A stretch of DNA of 64,000 nt. Source: an uncultured Paracoccaceae bacterium. GTDB taxonomy: Bacteria > Pseudomonadota > Alphaproteobacteria > Rhodobacterales > Rhodobacteraceae. The stretch covers positions 992,001 through 1,056,000 of the forward strand of contig CANKZJ010000001.1 in NCBI GenBank assembly GCA_947488605.1, read 5' to 3'. The notes beneath the pieces were generated by a model. It was given only the letters and a program-made list of their open reading frames with translations, did no database searches and was not told where the DNA came from. Shown here in pieces: positions 17,072-26,237 of this stretch; within the stretch, counting starts at the first letter, position 1, and each line of letters opens with the position of its first letter. The translations under genes and the position numbers were made by a program.

Positions 17072-18078
17072 TGTTTGACACAGCGGCACTGCAAAACCGC
17101 AGCAAAGAGCTGTTCCCCGGCGTGGTTGTCGCTGGCATGACAGCGATCACAGCGCAGTGGCTGGCTGATCACTATGCGACGCCTGCGATGCTGCTTGCCC
17201 TTCTACTCGGCATCGCCCTTTCGTTTTTGGGTGAAGAAGGCAAAACCGTTCCCGGCATCGGCTTTTCCGCGCGGACTTTGCTGCGTCTTGGGATCGCTTT
17301 ACTGGGTGCGCGGATCAGTTTCGAACTGACGGCGCAACTTGGATTGCCGATTGTGTCACTTATTGTTGGCGCTGTCTTTGCGACGATCGGGTTTGGCCTT
17401 TTGATTGGGCGGTTTTTCGGTGCGAAATGGCGGTTCTCGCTGCTCACAGCAGGATCGGTCGCGATTTGCGGCGCTTCAGCAGCACTTGCTATTGCCGCGA
17501 TCCTGCCCAAAGACGAACGCTCGGAACAACGTCTGCTTTTTACAGTGATGGGTGTGACTGTTCTGTCGACGATCGCAATGATCTTCTATCCCGTCATCGT
17601 GAACGTTTTGGATTTATCAGACCTTGCCGCCGGTGTTTTCCTTGGTGGCACCATCCATGACGTAGCGCAGGTTGTCGGTGCTGGCTTTTCGGTGTCCGAA
17701 AGCGTTGGTGATACCGCCACTTTAGTGAAACTGATCCGTGTATCGATGCTGGCACCCGTGGTTATCATTGCAGCCCTTGTGATCCGCAGCTTTGCAACAC
17801 CTGATGAGGGTGGAGAGCGACCACCGATCATCCCAAGCTTTGTGGTTGGTTTTCTGGTGCTCGCGACGCTCAACTCACTTGGTTTCATTCCTGCCGCCGT
17901 TTCTGACCTTATGTCGCAAGCATCACGCTGGCTTTTGCTGACTGCAATTGCAGCGGTGGGCATGAAAACCAACCTCAAACAAGTCCTCGCCGTGGGCGGA
18001 TCAGCCATCGCTTTGATCATCGTCCAGACCATTTTCATTGCAACTGTCATCCTATCCGGGGTTTACTTCCTCACCTGA
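17068..18078 (+). CDS. tauZ: UPF0324/TauZ family membrane protein, putative sulfate exporter
   Basis: A 336-residue membrane protein of the UPF0324 (YeiH) family with about ten hydrophobic segments. It carries family blocks AGSVAICGASAALAIAAILP and LGGTIHDVAQVVGAG. In Paracoccus the equivalent gene in the taurine cluster is named tauZ and has been proposed to export sulfate; this function is not proven. ATG 17068 overlaps the stop of the preceding gene and was preferred to the in-frame upstream start at 17026. The gene sits 23 bases before soeA, the enzyme that would make sulfate. Confidence 0.85.
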   Translation: MMFDTAALQNRSKELFPGVVVAGMTAITAQWLADHYATPAMLLALLLGIALSFLGEEGKTVPGIGFSARTLLRLGIALLGARISFELTAQLGLPIVSLIVGAVFATIGFGLLIGRFFGAKWRFSLLTAGSVAICGASAALAIAAILPKDERSEQRLLFTVMGVTVLSTIAMIFYPVIVNVLDLSDLAAGVFLGGTIHDVAQVVGAGFSVSESVGDTATLVKLIRVSMLAPVVIIAALVIRSFATPDEGGERPPIIPSFVVGFLVLATLNSLGFIPAAVSDLMSQASRWLLLTAIAAVGMKTNLKQVLAVGGSAIALIIVQTIFIATVILSGVYFLT

Positions 18079-18101
18079 TAGCCGCCCGAAAGGTAAGCCA
18101 A

Positions 18102-20930
18102 ATGTCACTTGATCAACCACAGCTGGATACATCGCCACACGTCTCTGACGAGGTGCGCAAAACGACCTGTTATATGTGTGCCTGCCGCTGTGGGATCAAC
18201 GTGCATATGAAGGAAGGCAAAGTTGCCTATATCGAGGGCAACAAGGACCATCCGGTCAACCAAGGTGTGCTGTGCGCCAAAGGTTCCGCTGGGATCATGC
18301 AGCACAACGCCCCATCGCGCCTGCGTGCGCCTTTGAAACGTGTGGGCGAGCGTGGATCAGGCGAATTTGAAGAGATTTCTTGGGAAGAAGCCCTGACCAT
18401 GGCGACGGGTTTGCTCAAGCCTATCCGCGAGAAGAACCCAGAGAAGCTTGCGTTCTTCACCGGCCGTGACCAGTCGCAATCCTTTACCGGATTTTGGGCG
18501 CAGGGCTTTGGGACACCAAACTTTGCAGCACACGGCGGGTTTTGTTCCGTAAACATGGCCGCTGCTGGGATCTACACGATGGGCGGTGCGTTCTGGGAAT
18601 TTGGTCAGCCGGACTGGGATCACACCAAACTCTTCATGTTATTCGGTGTGGCCGAAGACCACGACAGCAACCCGATCAAGATGGGTATCGGCAAGATCAA
18701 ACAACGCGGCGCGCGCATGATCGGGGTGAACCCGATCCGCACCGGGTACAACGCTGTTGCTGACGATTGGGTCGGCATCACGCCCGGGACGGATGGTTTG
18801 TTCATTCTCGCGATGGTTCACTGCCTGATGAAGGCGGGCAAAGTCGATCTTGAGTATCTGGCGCGCTTTACCAACGCCTCTGTCTTGATCAACGAAGACC
18901 CCAAGTCCGAGCAGTTCGGTCTGTTTCTGCGCGACAAAGATGGCCAGCCACAGGTCATCGACCGCAATACTGGCAAGCTGGCGGCATGGAACGGCAAAGG
19001 GGTAGAACCCGATCTGTCAGGCACACATCGCGCCAAAGGCGTCACGCACCGCCCCGTGTTCCATCAAATGGCAGACCGCTATCTGTCAGATGACTATGCA
19101 CCCGAGGCCGTGGCAGAGCGTTGCGGCATCCCCGCCCAGCGCATTCGTGCACTTGCAGCCGACCTTGCGCGCGTTGCATTTGACGAGGCCATTGAATTGG
19201 ACCGTCCTTGGACCGATTTCCGCGGCAAGAAGCATGAAAAAATGGTTGGCCGCCCGGTCAGTTTCCACGCGATGCGGGGTATCTCGGCCCACTCCAACGG
19301 GTTCCAAACCTGCCGCGCGCTGCATATTTTGCAAATCATCCTCGGTTCGGTCGAGGTTCCCGGCGGTATGCGGTTCAAACCGCCCTACCCCAAGCCCGCA
19401 ACAGCCCACCCCAAACCACATGGCAAAGTCACGCCCGGTGCCGCGCTTGACGGCCCGCATCTTGGCTATACCCAAGGGCCAGAGGATCTGTTGCTAAACG
19501 ACGCAGGTGACCCGATCCGCATCGACAAAGCCTATACTTGGGAAAACCCGATGTCAGCGCATGGGCTGATGCATATGGTGATCTCAAACGCGCATGCGGG
19601 TGTCCCCTACAAGATCGACACGCTGTTTATGTATATGGCGAATATGTCGTGGAATTCGTCGATGAACGTCGGCGGTGTGCATAAGATGCTGACGGATAAG
19701 GATGAAAACGGCGACTATGTGATCCCGAACATCATCTATTCAGATGCTTATTCATCGGAAATGGTGGCCTATGCCGACCTGATACTGCCCGACACCACGT
19801 ATCTGGAACGTCACGACTGTATCTCGCTGCTCGACCGTCCGATCTGCGAAGCAGATGGTGTTGCGGATGCGATCCGTTGGCCAGTCGTCGAACCCGACCG
19901 CGACGTTCGGGGCTTTCAATCGGTACTCTGCGATTTGGGTGCCCGTTTGGACATGCCAGGTTTCGTGAACGAAGATGGCAGCCAAAAGTACCAAGATTAC
20001 GCAGACTACATCACCAACCACATCCGCCGCCCTGGTGTTGGGCCACTGGCGGGCTTTCGCAAAGGGAAGGATGGCCCGCAAGGTGGGCGCGGTGACGTGA
20101 ACCCCAACCAAATCCAAGACTATATCGACAATGGTGGCTTCTGGGCCGAGCATGTTCCCGAAAACGCGGCCTACTACAAACCGTTCAGCATGGACTACCA
20201 GAACTGGGCCGTTGAAAAAGGCTTCTATGATGCGGTTCAGCCCTACATCTTCCAGCTTTACGTCGAACCCCTGCGCAAATTCCAAGCCGCCGCCGAAGGC
20301 ATTGGCGAACGCCAACCGCCAGAACATCTGCGCGAACGGCTCAAACTCACCATGGACCCATTGCCGATTTGGTATGGCCCTTTGGAAGACGACCAAATTG
20401 ACCTCGACGAATATCCAATCCATGCGCTGACCCAGCGCCCTATGGCGATGTACCATTCATGGGGTACGCAGAACGCATGGCTGCGGCAAATCCACGGGCA
20501 TAACCCGCTTTATGTACCAACCAAGATCTGGGAAGCTAATGGGTTTGAAGAAGGCGATTGGGCCAAGGTCAGTTCCACCCACGGCTCCATCGTTGTGCCG
20601 GTCGCACATCAAGCCTCATTGAACGCCAACACTGTCTGGACCTGGAACGCCATTGGCAAACGCAAGGGGACTTGGGCGCTGGACGAGGGCGCACCAGAAG
20701 CAACCAAAGGTTTTCTGCTCAATCATCTGATCCACGAATTGCTGCCACCCAAAGGCGACGGGCTGCGCTGGGCCAACTCTGATCCGGTCACAGGACAGGC
20801 CGCGTGGTTTGACCTGCGGGTAAAAATCGAAAAATCTGCGGTACCAAACGAAGCGCAGCCGGCAATGCCAGCCATCAAGTCCCCCGTCGCTAAAGGCCCA
20901 AGCGAGCTAAATTGGAAGGTCGGCAAATGA
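18102..20930 (+). CDS. soeA: Sulfite dehydrogenase (quinone), molybdopterin catalytic subunit
   Basis: A 942-residue complex iron-sulfur molybdoenzyme. It has an N-terminal 4Fe-4S site (CYMCACRC then VLCAKG near residue 62), a bis-MGD domain with a candidate Mo ligand Cys in GGFCSVNM, and a C-terminal molybdopterin-dinucleotide binding domain (YHSWGTQNAWLRQIHG, KVSSTHGSIVV). No Tat signal is present, so it faces the cytoplasm as in SoeABC of purple sulfur bacteria. Clustering with xsc, which releases sulfite, strongly suggests sulfite oxidation. A thiosulfate/polysulfide reductase-like role is the alternative. The stop overlaps the next gene (ATGA). Confidence 0.88.
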   Translation: MSLDQPQLDTSPHVSDEVRKTTCYMCACRCGINVHMKEGKVAYIEGNKDHPVNQGVLCAKGSAGIMQHNAPSRLRAPLKRVGERGSGEFEEISWEEALTMATGLLKPIREKNPEKLAFFTGRDQSQSFTGFWAQGFGTPNFAAHGGFCSVNMAAAGIYTMGGAFWEFGQPDWDHTKLFMLFGVAEDHDSNPIKMGIGKIKQRGARMIGVNPIRTGYNAVADDWVGITPGTDGLFILAMVHCLMKAGKVDLEYLARFTNASVLINEDPKSEQFGLFLRDKDGQPQVIDRNTGKLAAWNGKGVEPDLSGTHRAKGVTHRPVFHQMADRYLSDDYAPEAVAERCGIPAQRIRALAADLARVAFDEAIELDRPWTDFRGKKHEKMVGRPVSFHAMRGISAHSNGFQTCRALHILQIILGSVEVPGGMRFKPPYPKPATAHPKPHGKVTPGAALDGPHLGYTQGPEDLLLNDAGDPIRIDKAYTWENPMSAHGLMHMVISNAHAGVPYKIDTLFMYMANMSWNSSMNVGGVHKMLTDKDENGDYVIPNIIYSDAYSSEMVAYADLILPDTTYLERHDCISLLDRPICEADGVADAIRWPVVEPDRDVRGFQSVLCDLGARLDMPGFVNEDGSQKYQDYADYITNHIRRPGVGPLAGFRKGKDGPQGGRGDVNPNQIQDYIDNGGFWAEHVPENAAYYKPFSMDYQNWAVEKGFYDAVQPYIFQLYVEPLRKFQAAAEGIGERQPPEHLRERLKLTMDPLPIWYGPLEDDQIDLDEYPIHALTQRPMAMYHSWGTQNAWLRQIHGHNPLYVPTKIWEANGFEEGDWAKVSSTHGSIVVPVAHQASLNANTVWTWNAIGKRKGTWALDEGAPEATKGFLLNHLIHELLPPKGDGLRWANSDPVTGQAAWFDLRVKIEKSAVPNEAQPAMPAIKSPVAKGPSELNWKVGK

Positions 20931-21106
20931 CAAACCGACAAGTGCTCCTCCTGATCGCCGCTTTCTTGGTGCTCACCTTAGGCAGTTTCATCTGGTACAT
21001 CGCCACATGGGACAGCCGTAAAGGTGGCAATCAAACTACTCTCATCATCTTGCCTGAAATACTCCCGCCGGAGGCTCCGGCGCTTGCAACAGGGACAATG
21101 CTATGA
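20927..21106 (+). CDS. 59-residue single-span membrane protein in the soe operon
   Basis: The frame starts at ATG 20927 within the soeA stop (ATGA) and stops at 21104-21106 within the soeB start (ATGA), so it is translationally coupled on both sides. It has one membrane segment at residues 5-27 (VLLLIAAFLVLTLGSFIWYI), a short basic stretch (DSRKGG) and a Pro-rich C-terminal tail. I do not recognise a family. Its position suggests a small subunit or assembly factor of the SoeABC complex, comparable in size to accessory subunits of other membrane oxidoreductases. Confidence 0.75.
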   Translation: MTNRQVLLLIAAFLVLTLGSFIWYIATWDSRKGGNQTTLIILPEILPPEAPALATGTML

Positions 21107-21864
21107 CCCAACTTCCTCCTCCTTCCGCCAAAAAGCTTGGGCTTGTCATTGATCTGGACACCTGTGTGGGCTGTCATGCCTGCGTGGTATCCTGCAAAGG
21201 CTGGAACACCGAAAACTACGGTGCGCCCTTGTCGGATCAAGATGCTTATGGGGCAAACCCATCAGGCACTTTTCTCAACCGGGTGCATTCTTACGAAGTA
21301 CAGCCGGAACAGGGCGAAGCACAGCTCATCCACTTCCCCAAATCATGTCTGCACTGCGAAGACGCGCCTTGCGTCACGGTTTGCCCAACCGGTGCCAGCT
21401 ATAAACGCGCCGAAGACGGTATCGTCTTGGTGAATGAAAGCGACTGCATCGGCTGCGGCCTGTGTGCGTGGGCCTGCCCCTACGGCGCGCGCGAGTTAGA
21501 CGCCAAAGAAGGTGTGATGAAGAAATGCACCCTTTGCGTCGACCGTATCTACAACGAAAACCTGCCCGAAGAAGACCGTCAACCCGCTTGCGTGCGGACC
21601 TGCCCGTCAGGTGCGCGGCACTTTGGTGATCTGGGTGACGAAAACAGTGATGTATCCAAACTTGTCGCTGAACGTGGTGGGTTCGATCTGATGCCGGAAC
21701 AAGGCACCAAACCCGTCAACAAATACCTGCCACCGCGTCCCAAGGACGAGATGCCGGAGTTTGACGTTCTGGCACCATACCTTGAGCCGATCGCCAGCGA
21801 TGGCAAAGGCTTTGTCGGTTGGTTGGACAAGGCCCTGTCCGCTATGCCCGGAGGAGCGAAATAA
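21103..21864 (+). CDS. soeB: Sulfite dehydrogenase iron-sulfur subunit
   Basis: A 253-residue ferredoxin-like electron-transfer protein of the DmsB/PsrB type with four 4Fe-4S cluster motifs. Visible blocks are CVGCHACVVSC, CLHCEDAPCVTVCP, CIGCGLCAWACPYG and CTLCVDR with CVRTCPSG. It passes electrons from SoeA to the membrane subunit SoeC. No Tat or Sec signal is visible, consistent with a cytoplasmic location. It overlaps the small membrane protein gene upstream by four bases, and its TAA stop shares one base with the soeC ATG. Confidence 0.93.
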   Translation: MTQLPPPSAKKLGLVIDLDTCVGCHACVVSCKGWNTENYGAPLSDQDAYGANPSGTFLNRVHSYEVQPEQGEAQLIHFPKSCLHCEDAPCVTVCPTGASYKRAEDGIVLVNESDCIGCGLCAWACPYGARELDAKEGVMKKCTLCVDRIYNENLPEEDRQPACVRTCPSGARHFGDLGDENSDVSKLVAERGGFDLMPEQGTKPVNKYLPPRPKDEMPEFDVLAPYLEPIASDGKGFVGWLDKALSAMPGGAK

Positions 21865-22736
21865 TGCATCCCGCAAGTTCAGTTATTCTATTTAATACCT
21901 TCTCTGGCCTTGGCTTTGGCTTGTTGTTTTGGCTTGGCATGGGGGCGATTGTGCCTATGGGCAGCAGCGCATTTATCTGGTTTGCGATTGCCTATATCTT
22001 GGCAGTTGGTGGCCTGATCGCGTCCACCTTCCACCTTGGACATCCCGAACGCGCGATCAAAGCATTTAGCCAATGGAAAACCAGTTGGCTCAGCCGTGAA
22101 GGGATCTGCGCCGTCTTCGCTCTTATCGTCATGGCGATTTACGGTGCCGGGTTGGTATTTTTTGAGACACCTCTTGCACTACTAGGCATCATCGGCGGCA
22201 TTGCTTCGCTTGGCGTCGTGTTCACGACTTCAATGATCTATGCGCAAATGAAGACCGTCCCGCGCTGGCGGCATTGGACGACACCAGCCATGTACCTGAC
22301 GCTTTCAATCGGTGGAGGCGCGTTGCTGTCTGGGCAGGTCTTGATTGCTTCAGTTCTATTGATTGTCGGCGCTCTGCTACAAGTCTTCGCCTGGATGACA
22401 GGTGATACGCGCTTCAAAGCATCAGGGACCAATATGGAAACTGCGACCGGCCTTGGCCACATCGGCAAGGTACGCGCGTTCGAGCCGCCCCACACGGGCA
22501 CCAACTATCTCATGCGCGAGTTTGTTCATCAGGTGGGCCGTAAACATGCGGAAAAGCTGCGGATCATCACGATCGGGCTGGCCTTTGTGCTGCCTGTCAT
22601 TCTGCTACTGTTACCGTTCAGCCATGTGTTGGCGGCATTCGCGGTGCTCAGCCATATCGCAGGTGTTCTGACATTAAGATGGCTTTTCTTTGCTCAGGCT
22701 GAACATGTGGTTGGCCTCTACTACGGCAAGCGTTAA
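21864..22736 (+). CDS. soeC: Sulfite dehydrogenase membrane anchor, DmsC-type
   Basis: A 290-residue integral membrane protein with about eight helices of the DmsC family, the quinone-reducing anchor of the SoeABC complex. Features include LGHPERAIKAFSQWKTSWLSREG, a recognisable DmsC block. ATG 21864 overlaps the soeB stop and follows GGAGG; a longer in-frame start at 21819 lies inside soeB and is unlikely. It is the last gene of the xsc operon and is followed by a strong terminator. Confidence 0.9.
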   Translation: MHPASSVILFNTFSGLGFGLLFWLGMGAIVPMGSSAFIWFAIAYILAVGGLIASTFHLGHPERAIKAFSQWKTSWLSREGICAVFALIVMAIYGAGLVFFETPLALLGIIGGIASLGVVFTTSMIYAQMKTVPRWRHWTTPAMYLTLSIGGGALLSGQVLIASVLLIVGALLQVFAWMTGDTRFKASGTNMETATGLGHIGKVRAFEPPHTGTNYLMREFVHQVGRKHAEKLRIITIGLAFVLPVILLLLPFSHVLAAFAVLSHIAGVLTLRWLFFAQAEHVVGLYYGKR

Positions 22737-22742
22737 ACAAAC

Positions 22743-22768
22743 AAAGGCCCGCAAGACTGCGGGCCTTT
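22743..22768. terminator. Bidirectional terminator between soeC and the sugar ATPase gene
   Basis: A perfect 11-bp stem, AAAGGCCCGCA / TGCGGGCCTTT, with a four-base loop, flanked by As on the left and Ts on the right. It lies between two convergent operons and can end both. Confidence 0.9.
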
Positions 22769-22791
22769 TGATTTGGCTAACATAGTTTGTC

Positions 22792-23853
<1,062 letters not shown>

Positions 23854-23857
23854 GATC

Positions 23858-24661
23858 TCAAATCCTTGTTGCTTCTTTTGCGTTGTAATCGGGGAAGCTC
23901 CAGTTCTGGGCGTCCCGCGTGATGTTGTTTGCTGTTTCCTTGAGGATGGGCACATAGGCCTCTAACCCAGCAAGGTTGGTACGACCCGTCGTGCTGGTGA
24001 CCGAAAGCGCGCCTAATACGCGGCCATTGGTCGACAAAATGGGCATCGCGACGCAGATAATTCCAGGCTCATGTTCTTCGCGGTCAAAGCCATAACCGTT
24101 TTGCCGGATGTCCTTCAATTCGGCACGCAACGCGTCCGCGGTCTCAAGGGTGTATCCGGTGAAGGCGTGAAAAGACTGCTGTTCAATGACCGTTTCAGCA
24201 GCGGCCTCGTCGAGGAAGGCCAACATAACTTTGCCAACACCCGTGCAATAGGCTGGCCCGACTTTTCCCGCCTGACTATACATTTCGACCGGCTGGCCCG
24301 CGTTACGCTTATCAATGTAGAGGACTTGCGCGTTGTCCAACTGCGCTAAATGCACTGTCTCACCGACGGCTTTGCTAAGTGCGTCAATATGGGCGCGCGC
24401 GACGGGGGCAAGCGTTGACTGCTCCCATGCCGCATGGGCCAGCCGCACCAGCCGGATGCCCGGGGTATATGTTTGGCGTTCAGGATCATATGCCAGCATT
24501 TGCTGGTTCGTCAGTGTTTGAACGAACCGGTAGAGTGTGGGTTTGGGAAATGAGGATTCCGCCAATAGCTCGCTGAAGCGAACAGGCCGGCCAAAAGCCG
24601 CAACCTGATCCAGCACCTCAAGTGCCTTGCCGACTGTGCCGTCACCGGTCACGCGTGCCAT
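23858..24661 (-). CDS. IclR-family transcriptional regulator of the galactoside module
   Basis: A 267-residue IclR-type protein with an N-terminal winged helix-turn-helix (about 10-75, FSELLAESSFPKPTLYRFVQTL) and a C-terminal effector-binding domain (GPAYCTGVGKVMLAFL, VAMPIL, GALSVT). It lies divergent to the sugar binding-protein gene, with a palindromic operator candidate in the spacer. A longer GTG frame starts at 24673, but GGAGG lies just before ATG 24661, which was therefore taken as the start. It probably represses or activates the galactoside genes in response to a sugar or sugar-acid intermediate. Confidence 0.9.
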   Translation of the reverse strand: MARVTGDGTVGKALEVLDQVAAFGRPVRFSELLAESSFPKPTLYRFVQTLTNQQMLAYDPERQTYTPGIRLVRLAHAAWEQSTLAPVARAHIDALSKAVGETVHLAQLDNAQVLYIDKRNAGQPVEMYSQAGKVGPAYCTGVGKVMLAFLDEAAAETVIEQQSFHAFTGYTLETADALRAELKDIRQNGYGFDREEHEPGIICVAMPILSTNGRVLGALSVTSTTGRTNLAGLEAYVPILKETANNITRDAQNWSFPDYNAKEATRI

Positions 24662-24743
24662 TGATCCTCCCACGCCTCTTTCGAGGCTTAGCGTCGATGT
24701 TGGCCTTTGACACCGATCTCCTCACCGGTGCAGCCTTCGACTG

Positions 24744-24773
24744 TTGACAAGGCTAGCCGAGTCGCGGTTTAGT
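24744..24773 (+). promoter_or_regulatory. Candidate promoter of the galactoside operon
   Basis: TTGACA (24744-24749) is a perfect -35 hexamer. An 18-base spacer leads to TTTAGT (24768-24773), a moderate -10. The resulting start would be near 24780, so the palindrome at 24791-24809 would lie just downstream, suited to repression. Confidence 0.5.
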
Positions 24774-24790
24774 ATCAACATCCAAAACTA

Positions 24791-24809
24791 AGTTTCAAAT
24801 AATGAAACT
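24791..24809. promoter_or_regulatory. Palindromic operator, probable IclR-family site
   Basis: AGTTTCA-AATAA-TGAAACT is a perfect 7-bp inverted repeat with a five-base AT spacer. It lies 35 bases before the sugar binding-protein start, in the spacer shared with the divergent iclR gene. Size and form fit IclR-family operators (short A/T-rich palindromes of the GTTTCA/TGAAAC type). Confidence 0.65.
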
Positions 24810-24843
24810 GGTTTTACACTAGGAAGCATACTGGGAGGAAACC

Positions 24844-26106
24844 ATGCATTCCATTTTGAAGACGTCGCTCGCGGCGTTGGTTGCTGCTGGCGTTACGGCG
24901 TCATCGGTTGCTGCAGACGGACACAGCCTGTCTGGCGAATTGAATATCATCTCTGACATGTCGAACCCTGCGCCGCGCGCAGTGATGGAAGGCATGGCCG
25001 CTGATTTTGATGCGCTGCACCCCGAGCTTGAGGTCAACTTGACCATCGTTGACCGCGAAGCGTGGAAAACACAGATCCGCAACGCCTTGGGCGCAAACCC
25101 ACCCGACGTTGTAAACTGGTACGCGGCAAACCGCATGCGTCCTTACGTTGATGCGGGCCTCTTTGCCGACATCTCTGACCTGTGGGCCGAGCCTGCGTTC
25201 GACGCACTGGCATCGACAAAAGGTGCGATGACGCTGGATGGTGCCCAATGGGGCGTGCCTTACACATACTACCAGTGGGGCGTTTATTACCGCAAAGACA
25301 TCTTTGACCAGTACGGCCTTTCAGAGCCTACGAACTGGGAAGAAGAGATGGCGAACTGCCAAGTCCTGCTCGACAATGGCGTGAAGTGCTACACAATCGG
25401 CACCAAGTTCCTTTGGACAGCTGGCGGTTGGTTCGACTACATCAACTCGCGCACGAACGGCTATGACTTCCACGTCTCACTCGCCAGCGGCGAAGTCGAA
25501 TGGACGGACCCACGTGTACGCGAAACTTTCGCCAACTGGCGTCAGCTGATCGACATGGGTGCCTTCATCGATGATCACCAGACATACAGCTGGCAGGAAG
25601 CGTTGCCGTTTATGGTCAACGGCGAAGCCGCATCATACTTGATGGGTAACTTTGCAGTTGCTGCCATGCGTGACGGCGGCCTGACAGATGAGCAGCTGGA
25701 CTTCTACCAGTTCCCAGTGATCAACCCTGACGTTGACTTCGCAGAAGACGCACCAACAGATACGTTCCACATCCCATCTGGTGCGCAGAACATGGACGCT
25801 GCAAAGGAATTCTTGCGGTTCGTTACTTCTGCGGACGTCCAGACAGAGATCAACAGCGGCTCTGGCCTTGGTCAGTTGCCTGTGAACGCGAATGCGTCCA
25901 TCGACGATGACAAGTTCCTCGCCGAAGGTTTCGACATGCTGTCGAACAACGCAGGTGGCGGCATCATGCAGTTCTTTGACCGCGACTTTGATGCGGAAAT
26001 GGCATCTGTCGGCATGGAAGGCCTGCAAGAGTTCATGGTGTTCCCAGACAATCTGGATGACATCCTGATGCGCCTCGAAGAGACACGTCAGCGTATCTAC
26101 AACTAA
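24844..26106 (+). CDS. Sugar ABC transporter substrate-binding protein (CUT1)
   Basis: A 420-residue periplasmic binding protein of family 1 with a Sec signal peptide (MHSILKTSLAALVAAGVTASSVAA, cleavage near residue 24). It has the typical CUT1 pattern (WGVPYTYYQWGVYYRKDIFDQYGL, FMVNGEAASYLMGNFA). It is the first gene of the plus-strand galactoside operon. The ligand is inferred to be an alpha- and/or beta-galactoside because two galactosidases follow; a beta-galactoside alone or raffinose-type sugars are alternatives. Shine-Dalgarno GGGAGGAAA precedes the ATG. Two strong hairpins follow the stop. Confidence 0.9.
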   Translation: MHSILKTSLAALVAAGVTASSVAADGHSLSGELNIISDMSNPAPRAVMEGMAADFDALHPELEVNLTIVDREAWKTQIRNALGANPPDVVNWYAANRMRPYVDAGLFADISDLWAEPAFDALASTKGAMTLDGAQWGVPYTYYQWGVYYRKDIFDQYGLSEPTNWEEEMANCQVLLDNGVKCYTIGTKFLWTAGGWFDYINSRTNGYDFHVSLASGEVEWTDPRVRETFANWRQLIDMGAFIDDHQTYSWQEALPFMVNGEAASYLMGNFAVAAMRDGGLTDEQLDFYQFPVINPDVDFAEDAPTDTFHIPSGAQNMDAAKEFLRFVTSADVQTEINSGSGLGQLPVNANASIDDDKFLAEGFDMLSNNAGGGIMQFFDRDFDAEMASVGMEGLQEFMVFPDNLDDILMRLEETRQRIYN

Positions 26107-26115
26107 GCACTTAGC

Positions 26116-26162
26116 GGCGGGGGAAACCCCGCCATTCGCCCCGCCCTATGATGGGGCGGGGC
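26116..26162 (+). terminator. Double hairpin between binding protein and permease genes
   Basis: Hairpin 1 is GGCGGGG-GAAA-CCCCGCC (26116-26132) with a GAAA tetraloop. Hairpin 2 is GCCCCGCCC / GGGCGGGGC (26138-26162) with a seven-base loop. There is no T-run. In this position such structures usually stabilise the upstream mRNA and lower downstream expression, giving more binding protein than permease. Confidence 0.65.
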
Positions 26163-26237
26163 CCACCCGGCCAACAACCCATCTGCAAGCCCGCAAACGG
26201 AGGCTTTCACATGTGTTGACCCAGCAGGAGAAACGCC

